A stretch of 64,000 nucleotides of DNA from an uncultured Alistipes sp. (GTDB lineage Bacteria; Bacteroidota; Bacteroidia; Bacteroidales; Rikenellaceae), in assembly GCA_910587675.1 (NCBI GenBank), contig CAJUMU010000001.1:186001-250000 (forward strand). Direction: 5' to 3'. Shown here in pieces: positions 1 through 10,600 of the stretch. Under the pieces are notes generated by a model. That model did no database searches and was not told where the DNA came from. It saw only the letters and a list, made by a program, of their open reading frames with translations. The position numbers and the translations under genes were made by a program. Position 1 is the first letter of the stretch, and every line of letters begins with the position of its first letter.

Positions 1-1
1 G

Positions 2-214
2 TCAGGCGAATTGCCGCTACTGTTCGAGGCGGACGAATACTATCCGAAACAAACGCTGCATTGCCTAAACAATTTTGCGACATACGCGCAATACGATTTC
101 GACTTCTTCGTCGAGACGGACGAATTGGCGCGGCATCTCGATCTCGTGAAGCGGTTAGGAGAGGTCGCGAGGAGGCTTTGCGAAAGGCGAATGGAATTAT
201 ATGCCAAACGATAA
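2..214 (+). CDS. C-terminal end of an unrecognised protein, cut by the window edge
   Basis: The frame is open from the first bases to a TAA at 212-214, so at least 70 residues of a larger protein appear to be present. The visible part is charged, with Tyr- and Asp-rich stretches and an Arg-rich end (VARRLCERRMELYAKR). There is no convincing internal ATG; a TTG at 11 is possible but nothing supports it as a start. A strong hairpin terminator follows the stop directly, which supports a real gene end. I do not recognise the family and infer no function. Confidence 0.5.
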   Translation, partial: SGELPLLFEADEYYPKQTLHCLNNFATYAQYDFDFFVETDELARHLDLVKRLGEVARRLCERRMELYAKR

Positions 215-256
215 AACAACCGCTGCGAGACCTGAAAATCCCGCAGCGGTTGTTTT
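213..256. terminator. Bidirectional hairpin terminator
   Basis: Arms AAAACAACCGCTGCG (213-227) and CGCAGCGGTTGTTTT (242-256) are perfectly complementary around a 14-nt loop, with T-rich ends on both strands. It lies between the convergent gene ends at 214 and 304. Confidence 0.85.
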
Positions 257-263
257 ATATAAT

Positions 264-299
264 TGCGATTCGAAGAACCGTGCAGTTCGCCGAACTACA
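264..299 (-). repeat. Fragment of the dispersed GC-rich repeat, type B end
   Basis: Read on the minus strand this contains CGGCGAACTGCACGGTTC followed by TTCGAATCGC. That matches the right end of the type B repeat at 61600-61635 (CGGCGAACTGCGCGGTTC then AAAGAACCGC). The terminal hairpin is still recognisable but slightly decayed. Confidence 0.55.
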
Positions 300-303
300 T
301 TCG

Positions 304-1566
304 TTATTCCCAATCCCCCGCCACGACCGTCACCATATCTTCCGTCCGCAGATACTTTTGCGCCAAAGCCAACAACTCGTCGGGCGTGGTGCGGCGTATG
401 CGTTCGAGACTGCGGCCCGTCTGCGCGTTGCCGAACCCGCACAGAAGATTCTCCGTCGTGACGTCGGCGATTCCGAACGGTCCGTCGAGTATCCGCATCA
501 TCTCGCCCGCCATGATGTTCTTCACCAACGCCAGCTCCTCGTCGGGCACGGGAACCGTTCGCAGGGTCTCTATCTCGGCGGCTATCTGGCGCAACGCCTC
601 CTGCGTCGTCTCGCGTCCCACCTGCGTGGCTATGGCGAGATATCCCGCCTGCTGAAAGTTCACCATCGCGGCGTACACGCCGTAAGTGAATCCGTTGCGC
701 TCGCGCAAATTCTGCATCAATCTCGATCCGAAATATCCGCCCAGCACGGTCGCCAACACCTGCATGGGGATAAAATCCTCGTGTGTGCGGGGGAACAGCA
801 ATCGTCCCATGCGTATGGACGACTGCACCGCGCCCGCATGCCGTACCCGCACGTCGTGCGTGGTGCGGAACGGCGCGATCGGCTCCGCCACCGCCGAACC
901 CGACGAGGGCAACGCCGCGGCGATATCGATTATGCGGCGCAACGTCGCCTCGTCGATACGCCCGCTGCACACCACCATGCAGTTACGCGCGGTATAGGTG
1001 CGGCGATAGTGCTCCGCCAACCGATCATGGTCGAGAGAATCGTACTCCGACTCGTCGTACGACATGCCGTACGGATGTTCGGCCCCGAACACGGCCTGCG
1101 CGAAGTTTTCGCGCGCTATGGTCTCCACCTTGCGGCGTTCGATGGCGAGTTGCTGCCGACGCTTCGCGCGGTAGGTCGCGACCTCGTTCTCGGGGAACGC
1201 GGGGCGGAGCACAACCTCCTCGACGATCTCGGCGGTATGGTCGAAGAACTTCGATAACGCGCAGAACGTCACATAGGCATAATCGCGGTCGATGTTTATG
1301 TCGAAATAGGATCCGTAATAGTCGAGCCGTTCGGCGATCTCCTGCGCCGAGAATGCCGCCGTGCCTTCGGCGAGCATGTTGGCCGTCGCCGAAGCCGTGA
1401 ACGGATGACGTTGCGTCACCGTTCCCGCATGAAACACGAACGTCACGCGAACCACCTCGTACTCGGGGCAGTTCACGACGTAAACGGGGGTGCCGTTCGC
1501 GGCTGCGTGCCGCACGGCGCGGGGGACCTCGATGTCGGTCGGTATGGTAAGTGTCGGTCGTTTCAT
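304..1566 (-). CDS. M16 family peptidase-like protein, non-catalytic partner
   Basis: This 420-residue protein has the two-lobed layout of M16 (insulinase/pitrilysin) proteins. The zinc motif HxxEH expected in the N-terminal half is absent: the matching region reads ATANMLAEGT. The C-terminal lobe keeps the substrate-contact segment RNGFTYGVYA near residue 290. It overlaps the upstream catalytic M16 gene by 4 bases (ATGA), a sign of translational coupling. In M16 families one catalytic and one inactive subunit often form a clamshell heterodimer, so this is probably the structural subunit of a peptidase pair. No signal peptide is visible, so a cytoplasmic site is inferred. The substrate is unknown. 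Confidence 0.85.
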   Translation of the reverse strand: MKRPTLTIPTDIEVPRAVRHAAANGTPVYVVNCPEYEVVRVTFVFHAGTVTQRHPFTASATANMLAEGTAAFSAQEIAERLDYYGSYFDINIDRDYAYVTFCALSKFFDHTAEIVEEVVLRPAFPENEVATYRAKRRQQLAIERRKVETIARENFAQAVFGAEHPYGMSYDESEYDSLDHDRLAEHYRRTYTARNCMVVCSGRIDEATLRRIIDIAAALPSSGSAVAEPIAPFRTTHDVRVRHAGAVQSSIRMGRLLFPRTHEDFIPMQVLATVLGGYFGSRLMQNLRERNGFTYGVYAAMVNFQQAGYLAIATQVGRETTQEALRQIAAEIETLRTVPVPDEELALVKNIMAGEMMRILDGPFGIADVTTENLLCGFGNAQTGRSLERIRRTTPDELLALAQKYLRTEDMVTVVAGDWE

Positions 1567-2801
1567 CGTTTCGCTCTGTAAATAATAGTCGACGAGTTTT
1601 CGGCGCGGAACGTGCGACGCGAGAAATCAGCCACGTCGTCGGCCGTAAGCGAACGGTAGATCTCCACCTCGCGGTTCACGAGGGCCGTATCGCCCAGCAT
1701 GGCGTAATATCCGAGGTTCATCGCCTTGTTCATCACGTTCAGTTCGCCGAACAGGGTATTGGCTTCGAACTTGTTCTTCACCTTTTCCATCTCGTAATCG
1801 CTTATCGCGCCGCGCATAAGCTCCTCGGCCTCGCGCCGCAGAGCCACCTCGGCCCGCTCCTCGGTCGTGGAGGGCAAAAGCTGTCCCGTGAACACGAACA
1901 GACCGCAGTCGACGTCGCCCGTAATATATGCGTTCACGCCCGAGAAGAGTTTCTCGCCTTTGACCAGATGTTCGTAAAGGCGCGCCGAATCCCCTCCGGC
2001 CAGCAGATCGGATGTCATGTCGCCCGCATGGAAATCGCGCGACAGACGGTCGCCCATGTGATAGGCCACCGTAATCGCCGTCGCGGGGACGTCGCGTTCC
2101 ACGACCCGCCGACGCGCGGCGCGTTGCTCGGGTTCGGGCGGAATGGGCGTCGCCGCACACCCCGAATCGGCTATGGACGCGAACCACTTTTCGGCCAGCG
2201 CGAACACCTCGTCGGGATCGATATCGGCCGAAACCGACAGAATGGCGTTCGAGGGGTGGTAGAAGCGTCGGTAAAAGTCGCGCACCTCGTCCAGCGTCGC
2301 AGCCTCGATATGGTCGGGCGCCAGGCCTATCGTCGCCCAACGGTAGGGGTGCCGCTCGTATGCCAGCGCGCGCAGCAACATGTTCATGTCGCCGTAAGGC
2401 TGGTTGAGATAACGTTGCCGAAACTCCTCGATCACCACCCGTTTCTCCACCTCGCACGCCTCGGCCGAGAGGTCGAGCCCCGTCATGCGGTCGCTTTCGA
2501 GCCAAAGGGCGGTCTCGATATTGGCGACGGGCAAGGTGATATAGAAGTCGGTATAATCGTTGTTGGTAAACGCGTTGTTCTCTCCGCACGCCATCTGCAC
2601 GGGCGTGTCGAAATCGGGCACCTCGCGGGTGCCGCGGAACATCAGGTGTTCGAACAGATGGGCGAAGCCTGTGCGACGGGGATCCTCGTTGCGCGCGCCC
2701 ACTTTGTACAGTATGTTCACCGCCGCCATGCGCGACGCTCCGTCGCGGTTGGCTATAACGGTAAGTCCGTTGGCGAGTCGTGTCTGTCGGTATTCGATCA
2801 T
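1563..2801 (-). CDS. M16 family zinc metallopeptidase, catalytic subunit
   Basis: A 412-residue M16 peptidase. The inverted zinc motif HLFEH is at residues 48-52, and a downstream Glu ligand lies in the segment VEKRVVIEEF near residue 125. The start ATG at 2801 follows closely on an exact -7 box at 2838-2845. The end overlaps the inactive partner by 4 bases, so the two are co-expressed and probably form a heterodimer that degrades peptides or small proteins in the cytoplasm. No secretion signal is seen. Confidence 0.9.
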   Translation of the reverse strand: MIEYRQTRLANGLTVIANRDGASRMAAVNILYKVGARNEDPRRTGFAHLFEHLMFRGTREVPDFDTPVQMACGENNAFTNNDYTDFYITLPVANIETALWLESDRMTGLDLSAEACEVEKRVVIEEFRQRYLNQPYGDMNMLLRALAYERHPYRWATIGLAPDHIEAATLDEVRDFYRRFYHPSNAILSVSADIDPDEVFALAEKWFASIADSGCAATPIPPEPEQRAARRRVVERDVPATAITVAYHMGDRLSRDFHAGDMTSDLLAGGDSARLYEHLVKGEKLFSGVNAYITGDVDCGLFVFTGQLLPSTTEERAEVALRREAEELMRGAISDYEMEKVKNKFEANTLFGELNVMNKAMNLGYYAMLGDTALVNREVEIYRSLTADDVADFSRRTFRAENSSTIIYRAKR

Positions 2802-2837
2802 GGCGTAAGGCCGCGCGTTTCAACGGCGCGGAGAGTG

Positions 2838-2845
2838 CAAATATA
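2838..2845 (-). promoter_or_regulatory. -7 promoter box for the M16 pair
   Basis: TATATTTG on the minus strand matches the Bacteroidetes TAnnTTTG box exactly, 37 nt before the ATG. No clear TTTG is seen at the -33 position. Confidence 0.6.
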
Positions 2846-2983
2846 GTCCTTTTTATCGAATTGCGTGCCGAGATCGGACGCGCGCCCGACGGCGTTACGG
2901 CAAATTAGGACGCATATACGGTCAGCCGCGCGCCTGTTAAAATATTAACACTGAAAAATCTATGAAATAAGATCGGAATTTCA

Positions 2984-2991
2984 TAACTTTG
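2984..2991 (+). promoter_or_regulatory. -7 promoter box for nifJ
   Basis: TAACTTTG is an exact TAnnTTTG match, leaving a 5' leader of about 80 nt before the nifJ ATG at 3078. Confidence 0.6.
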
Positions 2992-3077
2992 CGAAGACAC
3001 CCGAATACGGACGGGTGGGGGATAAGACGAGATAATTCACACGAAAAATTCATAAAATACACAAAATTACTATTTGT

Positions 3078-6608
<3,531 letters not shown>

Positions 6609-6633
6609 GCTCAAGGCTTTTCGCATAATCATT

Positions 6634-6668
6634 TCACCCCTGCCGATATCCTCGGCAGGGGTGATTTT
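6634..6668 (+). terminator. Terminator of nifJ
   Basis: TCACCCCTGCCGA, TATCC loop, TCGGCAGGGGTGA, followed by TTTTT. The arms are 13-bp perfect complements. Confidence 0.9.
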
Positions 6669-6690
6669 TGTAATGCTCGCCATCATGTAT

Positions 6691-6739
6691 AAAAAAGAAA
6701 ACACCCGAATCCACATTTTCAAGTGTAAATTCGGGTGTT
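6691..6739 (-). terminator. Terminator of the tRNA-Asp transcript
   Basis: AACACCCGAAT (6700-6710) pairs with ATTCGGGTGTT (6729-6739). On the minus strand the stem is followed by a T-rich run (6691-6699), just downstream of the tRNA. Confidence 0.75.
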
Positions 6740-6773
6740 ACTCTTATAAAAGACTGATTACCAATCTTGTTTG

Positions 6774-6847
6774 CGGTGCGTAGGGGACTCGAACCCCTGA
6801 CCCCGTGCGTGACAGGCACGTATTCTAACCAGCTGAACTAACGCACC
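6774..6847 (-). tRNA. tRNA-Asp (anticodon GTC)
   Basis: On the minus strand the acceptor arms GGTGCGT and ACGCACC pair. The anticodon loop reads CCTGTCAC (GTC), the T arm contains GGTTCGAGTCC, and the discriminator base is G as expected for tRNA-Asp. CCA is not encoded. Confidence 0.95.
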
Positions 6848-6865
6848 GTTTGCTGATTGCGATTG

Positions 6866-6895
6866 CAAAGGTACGACAAAAATCCGAATCTGCAA
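6866..6895 (-). promoter_or_regulatory. Promoter of tRNA-Asp
   Basis: TACCTTTG (6866-6873, minus strand) with TTG at 6893-6895, 19 nt apart. This is a full Bacteroidetes -33/-7 pair placed about 18 nt before the mature tRNA. Confidence 0.75.
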
Positions 6896-6940
6896 CTATT
6901 CTTCGCAAAAAATTATATTTATCCGTAAAAATAGTATGTC

Positions 6941-7474
6941 TTACTTCCCGAATATCGAGAATCGGACGCTGCCGTAACTCCGCAACTGCTTGAAATTGGG
7001 ATGAGAACCGAAGTCCTTCGATTTCGAGTGCTCAAAGACGAATATGCCGTCTTCTTTCAGCAAATCGCGCTCGAATACCTCGTCCACGACCCGTTCGCTG
7101 CCTTCGAGATCGTACGGCGCATCCGAAAAGATCACGTCGAACCGTTTGCCGCAACTCTTCAGATAAAGAAACACGTTCGCCTTAACGGCATGTATGTTGT
7201 CGAGCCCGAAAGCCGCCGCGGTCGATCGAATGAAATTATAGTGCACGGCGTTTATCTCCACCGATGTGACGGACGCGGCGCCCCGCGAAGCGAACTCGTA
7301 ACTTATAGAGCCCGTACCCGCGAAGAGATCGAGCGCCTCGACGCCTTCGAAATCCAACATGTTGCCGAGGACGTTGAAAAGATTCTCCTTGGCGAAATCG
7401 GTAGTGGGGCGCGCCCTCAGGTTCTTGGGCGGCACTATGGTACGCCCGCCGCAACTGCCGCTTATGATCCTCAT
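6941..7474 (-). CDS. rsmD: 16S rRNA (guanine966-N2)-methyltransferase RsmD
   Basis: 177 residues, the usual length. It begins MRIISGSCGGR, typical of RsmD, where an early Arg-rich loop binds rRNA. The SAM motif I is ALDLFAGTGSISYE. The catalytic motif is SDAPYD where many homologues have DPPY. It methylates G966 of 16S rRNA during small-subunit assembly. It lies on the minus strand upstream of tRNA-Asp and downstream of a membrane-anchored unknown gene. No promoter box was found in the 77-nt gap upstream. Confidence 0.92.
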   Translation of the reverse strand: MRIISGSCGGRTIVPPKNLRARPTTDFAKENLFNVLGNMLDFEGVEALDLFAGTGSISYEFASRGAASVTSVEINAVHYNFIRSTAAAFGLDNIHAVKANVFLYLKSCGKRFDVIFSDAPYDLEGSERVVDEVFERDLLKEDGIFVFEHSKSKDFGSHPNFKQLRSYGSVRFSIFGK

Positions 7475-7497
7475 AAACAGTATATTTTGAACTTACG

Positions 7498-7526
7498 AAA
7501 AAGTCCGCCCAAGCAATCGAGCGGAC
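7498..7526 (-). terminator. Weak terminator after the 7552-8184 gene
   Basis: GTCCGC (7503-7508) pairs with GCGGAC (7521-7526), and on the minus strand the stem is followed by TTTTT. The stem is short with a 12-nt loop. Confidence 0.5.
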
Positions 7527-7551
7527 ATTCATATCATATGACCGAAACGGA

Positions 7552-8184
7552 TTACTCCCAGTTGCCGGCCTCGTTGTTACCGCCTTCGAGCGATCCGAAC
7601 TTCAGACCTGCGTACTTGCCGAAGTTGTTCACCTGATCGTCGATGAGGTTGATGATCTGCTGACGGAAAGCCACCGTATCGAGATATGCCTTGTAGGGCG
7701 CGCGGCACTCCACGACGGGAATCTCCACTTTCGACTCGGTTACGATATTGTTGGCCTCCAGCAGGAACTCCATATTGTCGGTGTAAGGGATATAACGCAA
7801 GTTCTTGATATCCTCGGCGGTGAGTTTGCGCGGCGAGAAGATGGTATCGATTGCGTTCACGTAACGCTTCTCGATGTTCTTCTTACCCGATTTCTTCAAC
7901 TTGGCCATACCTACCGAGTCGTCCTCGTCGACGAGTTTGAACTCGAACTCGATCGAATCGGTAAGCACGAAGTTAATCAGCGTATCGAAGTTGTCGGTGA
8001 AATGCTGATACTTACCTTTAAATGCACGCTCGGCGGTACGGATATCCTTCAACTTGGCGATCACGGCCGCATTCCTGACCTTCATCTGCTTATCGAAGCT
8101 CAGAGGAGTGTGAATCTGCACCGCGATCACGTAAATAAGACCGATGATCACCAGTGCGAGTAAAAGTTGTATTCCCTTTTTCAT
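7552..8184 (-). CDS. Membrane-anchored protein of unknown function
   Basis: 210 residues. One hydrophobic helix follows the first lysines (residues 5-24, LLLALVIIGLIYVIAVQI), with no cleavage site or lipobox, so it is probably an N-terminal anchor with the rest outside the cytoplasm. The soluble part is charged and mixed alpha/beta. The stretch RTAERAFKGKYQHFTDN loosely recalls the region after the helix in pseudopilins, but the N-terminal pilin motif is missing. It lies head-to-head with the RecD-like helicase and upstream of rsmD. I do not recognise the family. Confidence 0.8.
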   Translation of the reverse strand: MKKGIQLLLALVIIGLIYVIAVQIHTPLSFDKQMKVRNAAVIAKLKDIRTAERAFKGKYQHFTDNFDTLINFVLTDSIEFEFKLVDEDDSVGMAKLKKSGKKNIEKRYVNAIDTIFSPRKLTAEDIKNLRYIPYTDNMEFLLEANNIVTESKVEIPVVECRAPYKAYLDTVAFRQQIINLIDDQVNNFGKYAGLKFGSLEGGNNEAGNWE

Positions 8185-8201
8185 TTTTTAGTATTTGTTA
8201 T

Positions 8202-8209
8202 TAAGTTTG
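8202..8209 (+). promoter_or_regulatory. -7 promoter box for the RecD-like helicase
   Basis: TAAGTTTG, an exact TAnnTTTG match 23 nt before the ATG at 8233. Its position decides against upstream in-frame start codons. Confidence 0.65.
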
Positions 8210-8232
8210 TATCGAAAATCAACGGCACAAAT

Positions 8233-9645
8233 ATGCTTAACACTTATATCGCAGGCCAAATTTACGCAAAAATCTCTTTTGGCGCAACACTTAGCCAGAA
8301 AAAAGTTGTAGAAAAGTTATCCGAATACCTTTCCTCAAGCGATTATTCGCGTATTTTCGTGCTCAACGGCTATGCGGGAACGGGCAAAACGACACTTATT
8401 TCGGCACTGGTCGCCGTGCTTCGCGAGACGGGCGTGAAGAGCGTTCTGCTGGCTCCGACGGGGCGCGCGGCGAAGGTGCTGACACGCTATTCGGGGCAGC
8501 AGGCCTTCACCATCCACAAACGCATCTACCGCCAGCGCACCAACGCCGATTACGAGTCGAAATATTCGCTCGACATGAACAAGGAGCAGGGCGCGGTGTT
8601 CATCGTCGACGAGGCGTCGATGCTCTCCGATTCGTCGGGCGACGGCCAGATCTTCGGCAGCGGATCGCTTTTGGAGGACCTTATAACATACGTGCGCAAG
8701 GGACGCGATTGCCGCTTGATTCTGGTAGGCGACAACGCCCAGCTGCCGCCCGTGGGAGCCGATTACAGTCCCGCGCTGGAGCCGTCGGCGTTGCTTCATT
8801 ACGGCGACGTGACATATACGTCGATGGACGACGTGGTACGCCAGAGCGTGGAATCGGGCATACTTTTCAACGCCACGATGGTGCGTTGCATGCTGGAAAA
8901 CAACCTCTGCGAGATACCCCGTTTCGACCTGAGCCGCCCCGACATAGAGGCCATCGACGGAGGCGAGTTCTTGGAGAAATTGCAGGATTGTTACGACACA
9001 TACGGACGCGACGAAACCATCGTCGTGACCCGCTCGAACAAGCGCGCCAACCGATTCAACGAGGGAGTGAGGCGATATATCCTCTCGGCCGAGGAGGCCA
9101 TCGAGAGCGGCGACATGCTGATGGTGGTGAAGAACAACTACCACTACACCGAACGCATCGAGAACTGCCCGATGAACTTCATCGCCAACGGCGACATAGC
9201 CCGTCTGAAGAAGATCCGCCGATTCGAGGATTTTTACGGGTTCCACTTCGCCGACGCCGTGCTATCGTTCGCCGATTACGACGACACGGAGATCGAGTGC
9301 AAAATCCTGCTCGACACCATCGCCTCCGAATCGCCGTCGCTCACCCGCGAGGAGAGCCGCCGTCTGTTCGACGAGGTGGAAAAGGATTATACCGATATAA
9401 AAAGCCGCATCAAACGCTACAAGGAGATTCGCGAGAATCCGCATTTCAACGCCGTGCAAGTCAAATTCGCATACGCCGTCACCTGCCACAAAGCGCAGGG
9501 CGGACAGTGGCGCGCCGTATTCGTCGACCGTTGTCTGTTCGGCGACGAACCCATGACGAAGGATATGTTGCGCTGGCTCTATACCGCCGTGACGCGCGCG
9601 ACCGACAAGCTATATCTCGTGAATTTCGACAAAAGGTTTTTCTGA
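8233..9645 (+). CDS. RecD-like SF1 DNA helicase / AAA ATPase
   Basis: 470 residues from the ATG at 8233. The frame is open upstream, but the -7 box at 8202 lies inside that extension. Walker A is NGYAGTGKTTL, followed by motif Ia (LLAPTGRAA), Walker B with VFIVDEASM, motif III (LILVGDNAQLPPV), and a C-terminal UvrD_C_2-type segment (YAVTCHKAQGGQW, then WLYTAVTRA). This is the layout of the stand-alone RecD-like helicases common in Bacteroidetes, shorter than RecD2. It probably acts in DNA repair or recombination. RecB and RecC are not nearby, so it is not called RecD of RecBCD. Confidence 0.88.
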   Translation: MLNTYIAGQIYAKISFGATLSQKKVVEKLSEYLSSSDYSRIFVLNGYAGTGKTTLISALVAVLRETGVKSVLLAPTGRAAKVLTRYSGQQAFTIHKRIYRQRTNADYESKYSLDMNKEQGAVFIVDEASMLSDSSGDGQIFGSGSLLEDLITYVRKGRDCRLILVGDNAQLPPVGADYSPALEPSALLHYGDVTYTSMDDVVRQSVESGILFNATMVRCMLENNLCEIPRFDLSRPDIEAIDGGEFLEKLQDCYDTYGRDETIVVTRSNKRANRFNEGVRRYILSAEEAIESGDMLMVVKNNYHYTERIENCPMNFIANGDIARLKKIRRFEDFYGFHFADAVLSFADYDDTEIECKILLDTIASESPSLTREESRRLFDEVEKDYTDIKSRIKRYKEIRENPHFNAVQVKFAYAVTCHKAQGGQWRAVFVDRCLFGDEPMTKDMLRWLYTAVTRATDKLYLVNFDKRFF

Positions 9646-9676
9646 AACATTATTATATTAAAGTATTTTCCGATTT

Positions 9677-9743
9677 CATCCTCGGCGGCCGGGGGGGGGC
9701 ACCGAAGGTGCGAGCCGCCGAGGATGGCACCGCATTGCGGTGC
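9677..9743 (+). repeat. Dispersed GC-rich repeat, type C copy 1, with nested hairpins
   Basis: A 13-bp perfect inverted repeat (CATCCTCGGCGGC at 9677-9689, GCCGCCGAGGATG at 9714-9726) encloses a run of nine G and an inner stem GCACC-gaa-GGTGC. A second hairpin, GCACCGC-att-GCGGTGC (9727-9743), follows at once. The core GAAGGTGCGAGCCGCCGAGG recurs inverted at 55731-55753. The 235-nt gap holds no gene. Confidence 0.75.
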
Positions 9744-9880
9744 AAGCTGCGCCCCGCGATCTATCCCCCTTACCCTCAACGCCTAAACGATTACGCAGAC
9801 TTTTATTTCGCACTCCGCGGTCCGAACGGAACACAATTTGCACTTACGCCGCATACGGTTTTTAACTAAAATTTGTTATT

Positions 9881-10315
9881 ATGAAAAAATTTTTATTGTT
9901 TTTCGTTTGCGCATCTGCGGCTATTGCGGTAAGCGCTGCTCCTCAGGAGGTTGATTTCGACAAGCTGCCCAAGAATTCTCAGGAGTTCGTGCAGAAGAAC
10001 TTCGCCAACGAGAAGGTGAAGTCGGTCGTAATGGATCGCGAGGCATCGTGGGACAAGTATACCGTTTACTTCAACAGCGGCAACCAAGTTTCGTTCGAGG
10101 GCGGCAGCGGCGACTGCTCGCAGATCATCATGAAGAGCGGCCGCATCCCCGCGACGGCTCTCCCCGCAAAGATCAAGGCTTATGCCGCAGCTAAATATCC
10201 CGATCTGAACATCGTGATGTTCCAGACTACCGACGACGGTTACAAGGTGGGCCTTTCGGACAAGTCGTTCATCGACTTCGACAAGCAGGGCGATTTCGTA
10301 AAAGCCACCAAATAA
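9881..10315 (+). CDS. Secreted PepSY-like protein (DUF2874 / BLIP-like fold)
   Basis: 144 residues with a signal peptide (MKKFLLFFVCASAAIAVSA, cleavage near residue 19-20) and two repeats of about 60 residues of the PepSY-like type. Each has a segment of the form Y/F-P plus a later Asp/Gly-rich strand (WDKYTVYFNSGNQVSFEGG; DDGYKVGLSDKSFIDFD). These small periplasmic proteins are abundant in Bacteroidales and their role is not established. It stands alone, with a strong terminator downstream and no gene within 230 nt upstream. Confidence 0.8.
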   Translation: MKKFLLFFVCASAAIAVSAAPQEVDFDKLPKNSQEFVQKNFANEKVKSVVMDREASWDKYTVYFNSGNQVSFEGGSGDCSQIIMKSGRIPATALPAKIKAYAAAKYPDLNIVMFQTTDDGYKVGLSDKSFIDFDKQGDFVKATK

Positions 10316-10336
10316 TTCGGCCGAATCCGAATTGCG

Positions 10337-10373
10337 TTACAGTCCGATACATATCGGGCTGTAATTTTTTTTA
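10337..10373 (+). terminator. Terminator of the PepSY-like gene
   Basis: TTACAG-t-CCGA and TCGG-g-CTGTAA form a stem with one G-T pair, followed by eight T. Confidence 0.9.
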
Positions 10374-10508
10374 TTCGCAGCCGACCCTGTTTCGGCGCCG
10401 CGCCACGCTGTCGGCGAACTGCCGCCGCGAACCGAGCATTTCCTCCCGAACCGTAAAAATGGTAACAAAAACGGTAGTCGATATATTCGCAAAAGCATTT
10501 TATTTTAG

Positions 10509-10516
10509 TATTTTTG
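10509..10516 (+). promoter_or_regulatory. -7 promoter box of the redox operon
   Basis: TATTTTTG, an exact TAnnTTTG match, 84 nt before the first gene of the polyferredoxin/aldo-keto reductase block. Confidence 0.6.
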
Positions 10517-10600
10517 CACACGAGGCCGATCCGCGCTTGACGACAACGGATCGACAACGCCCGACGATAACTCATAAAACAAACAAAACCTTATAAATTT

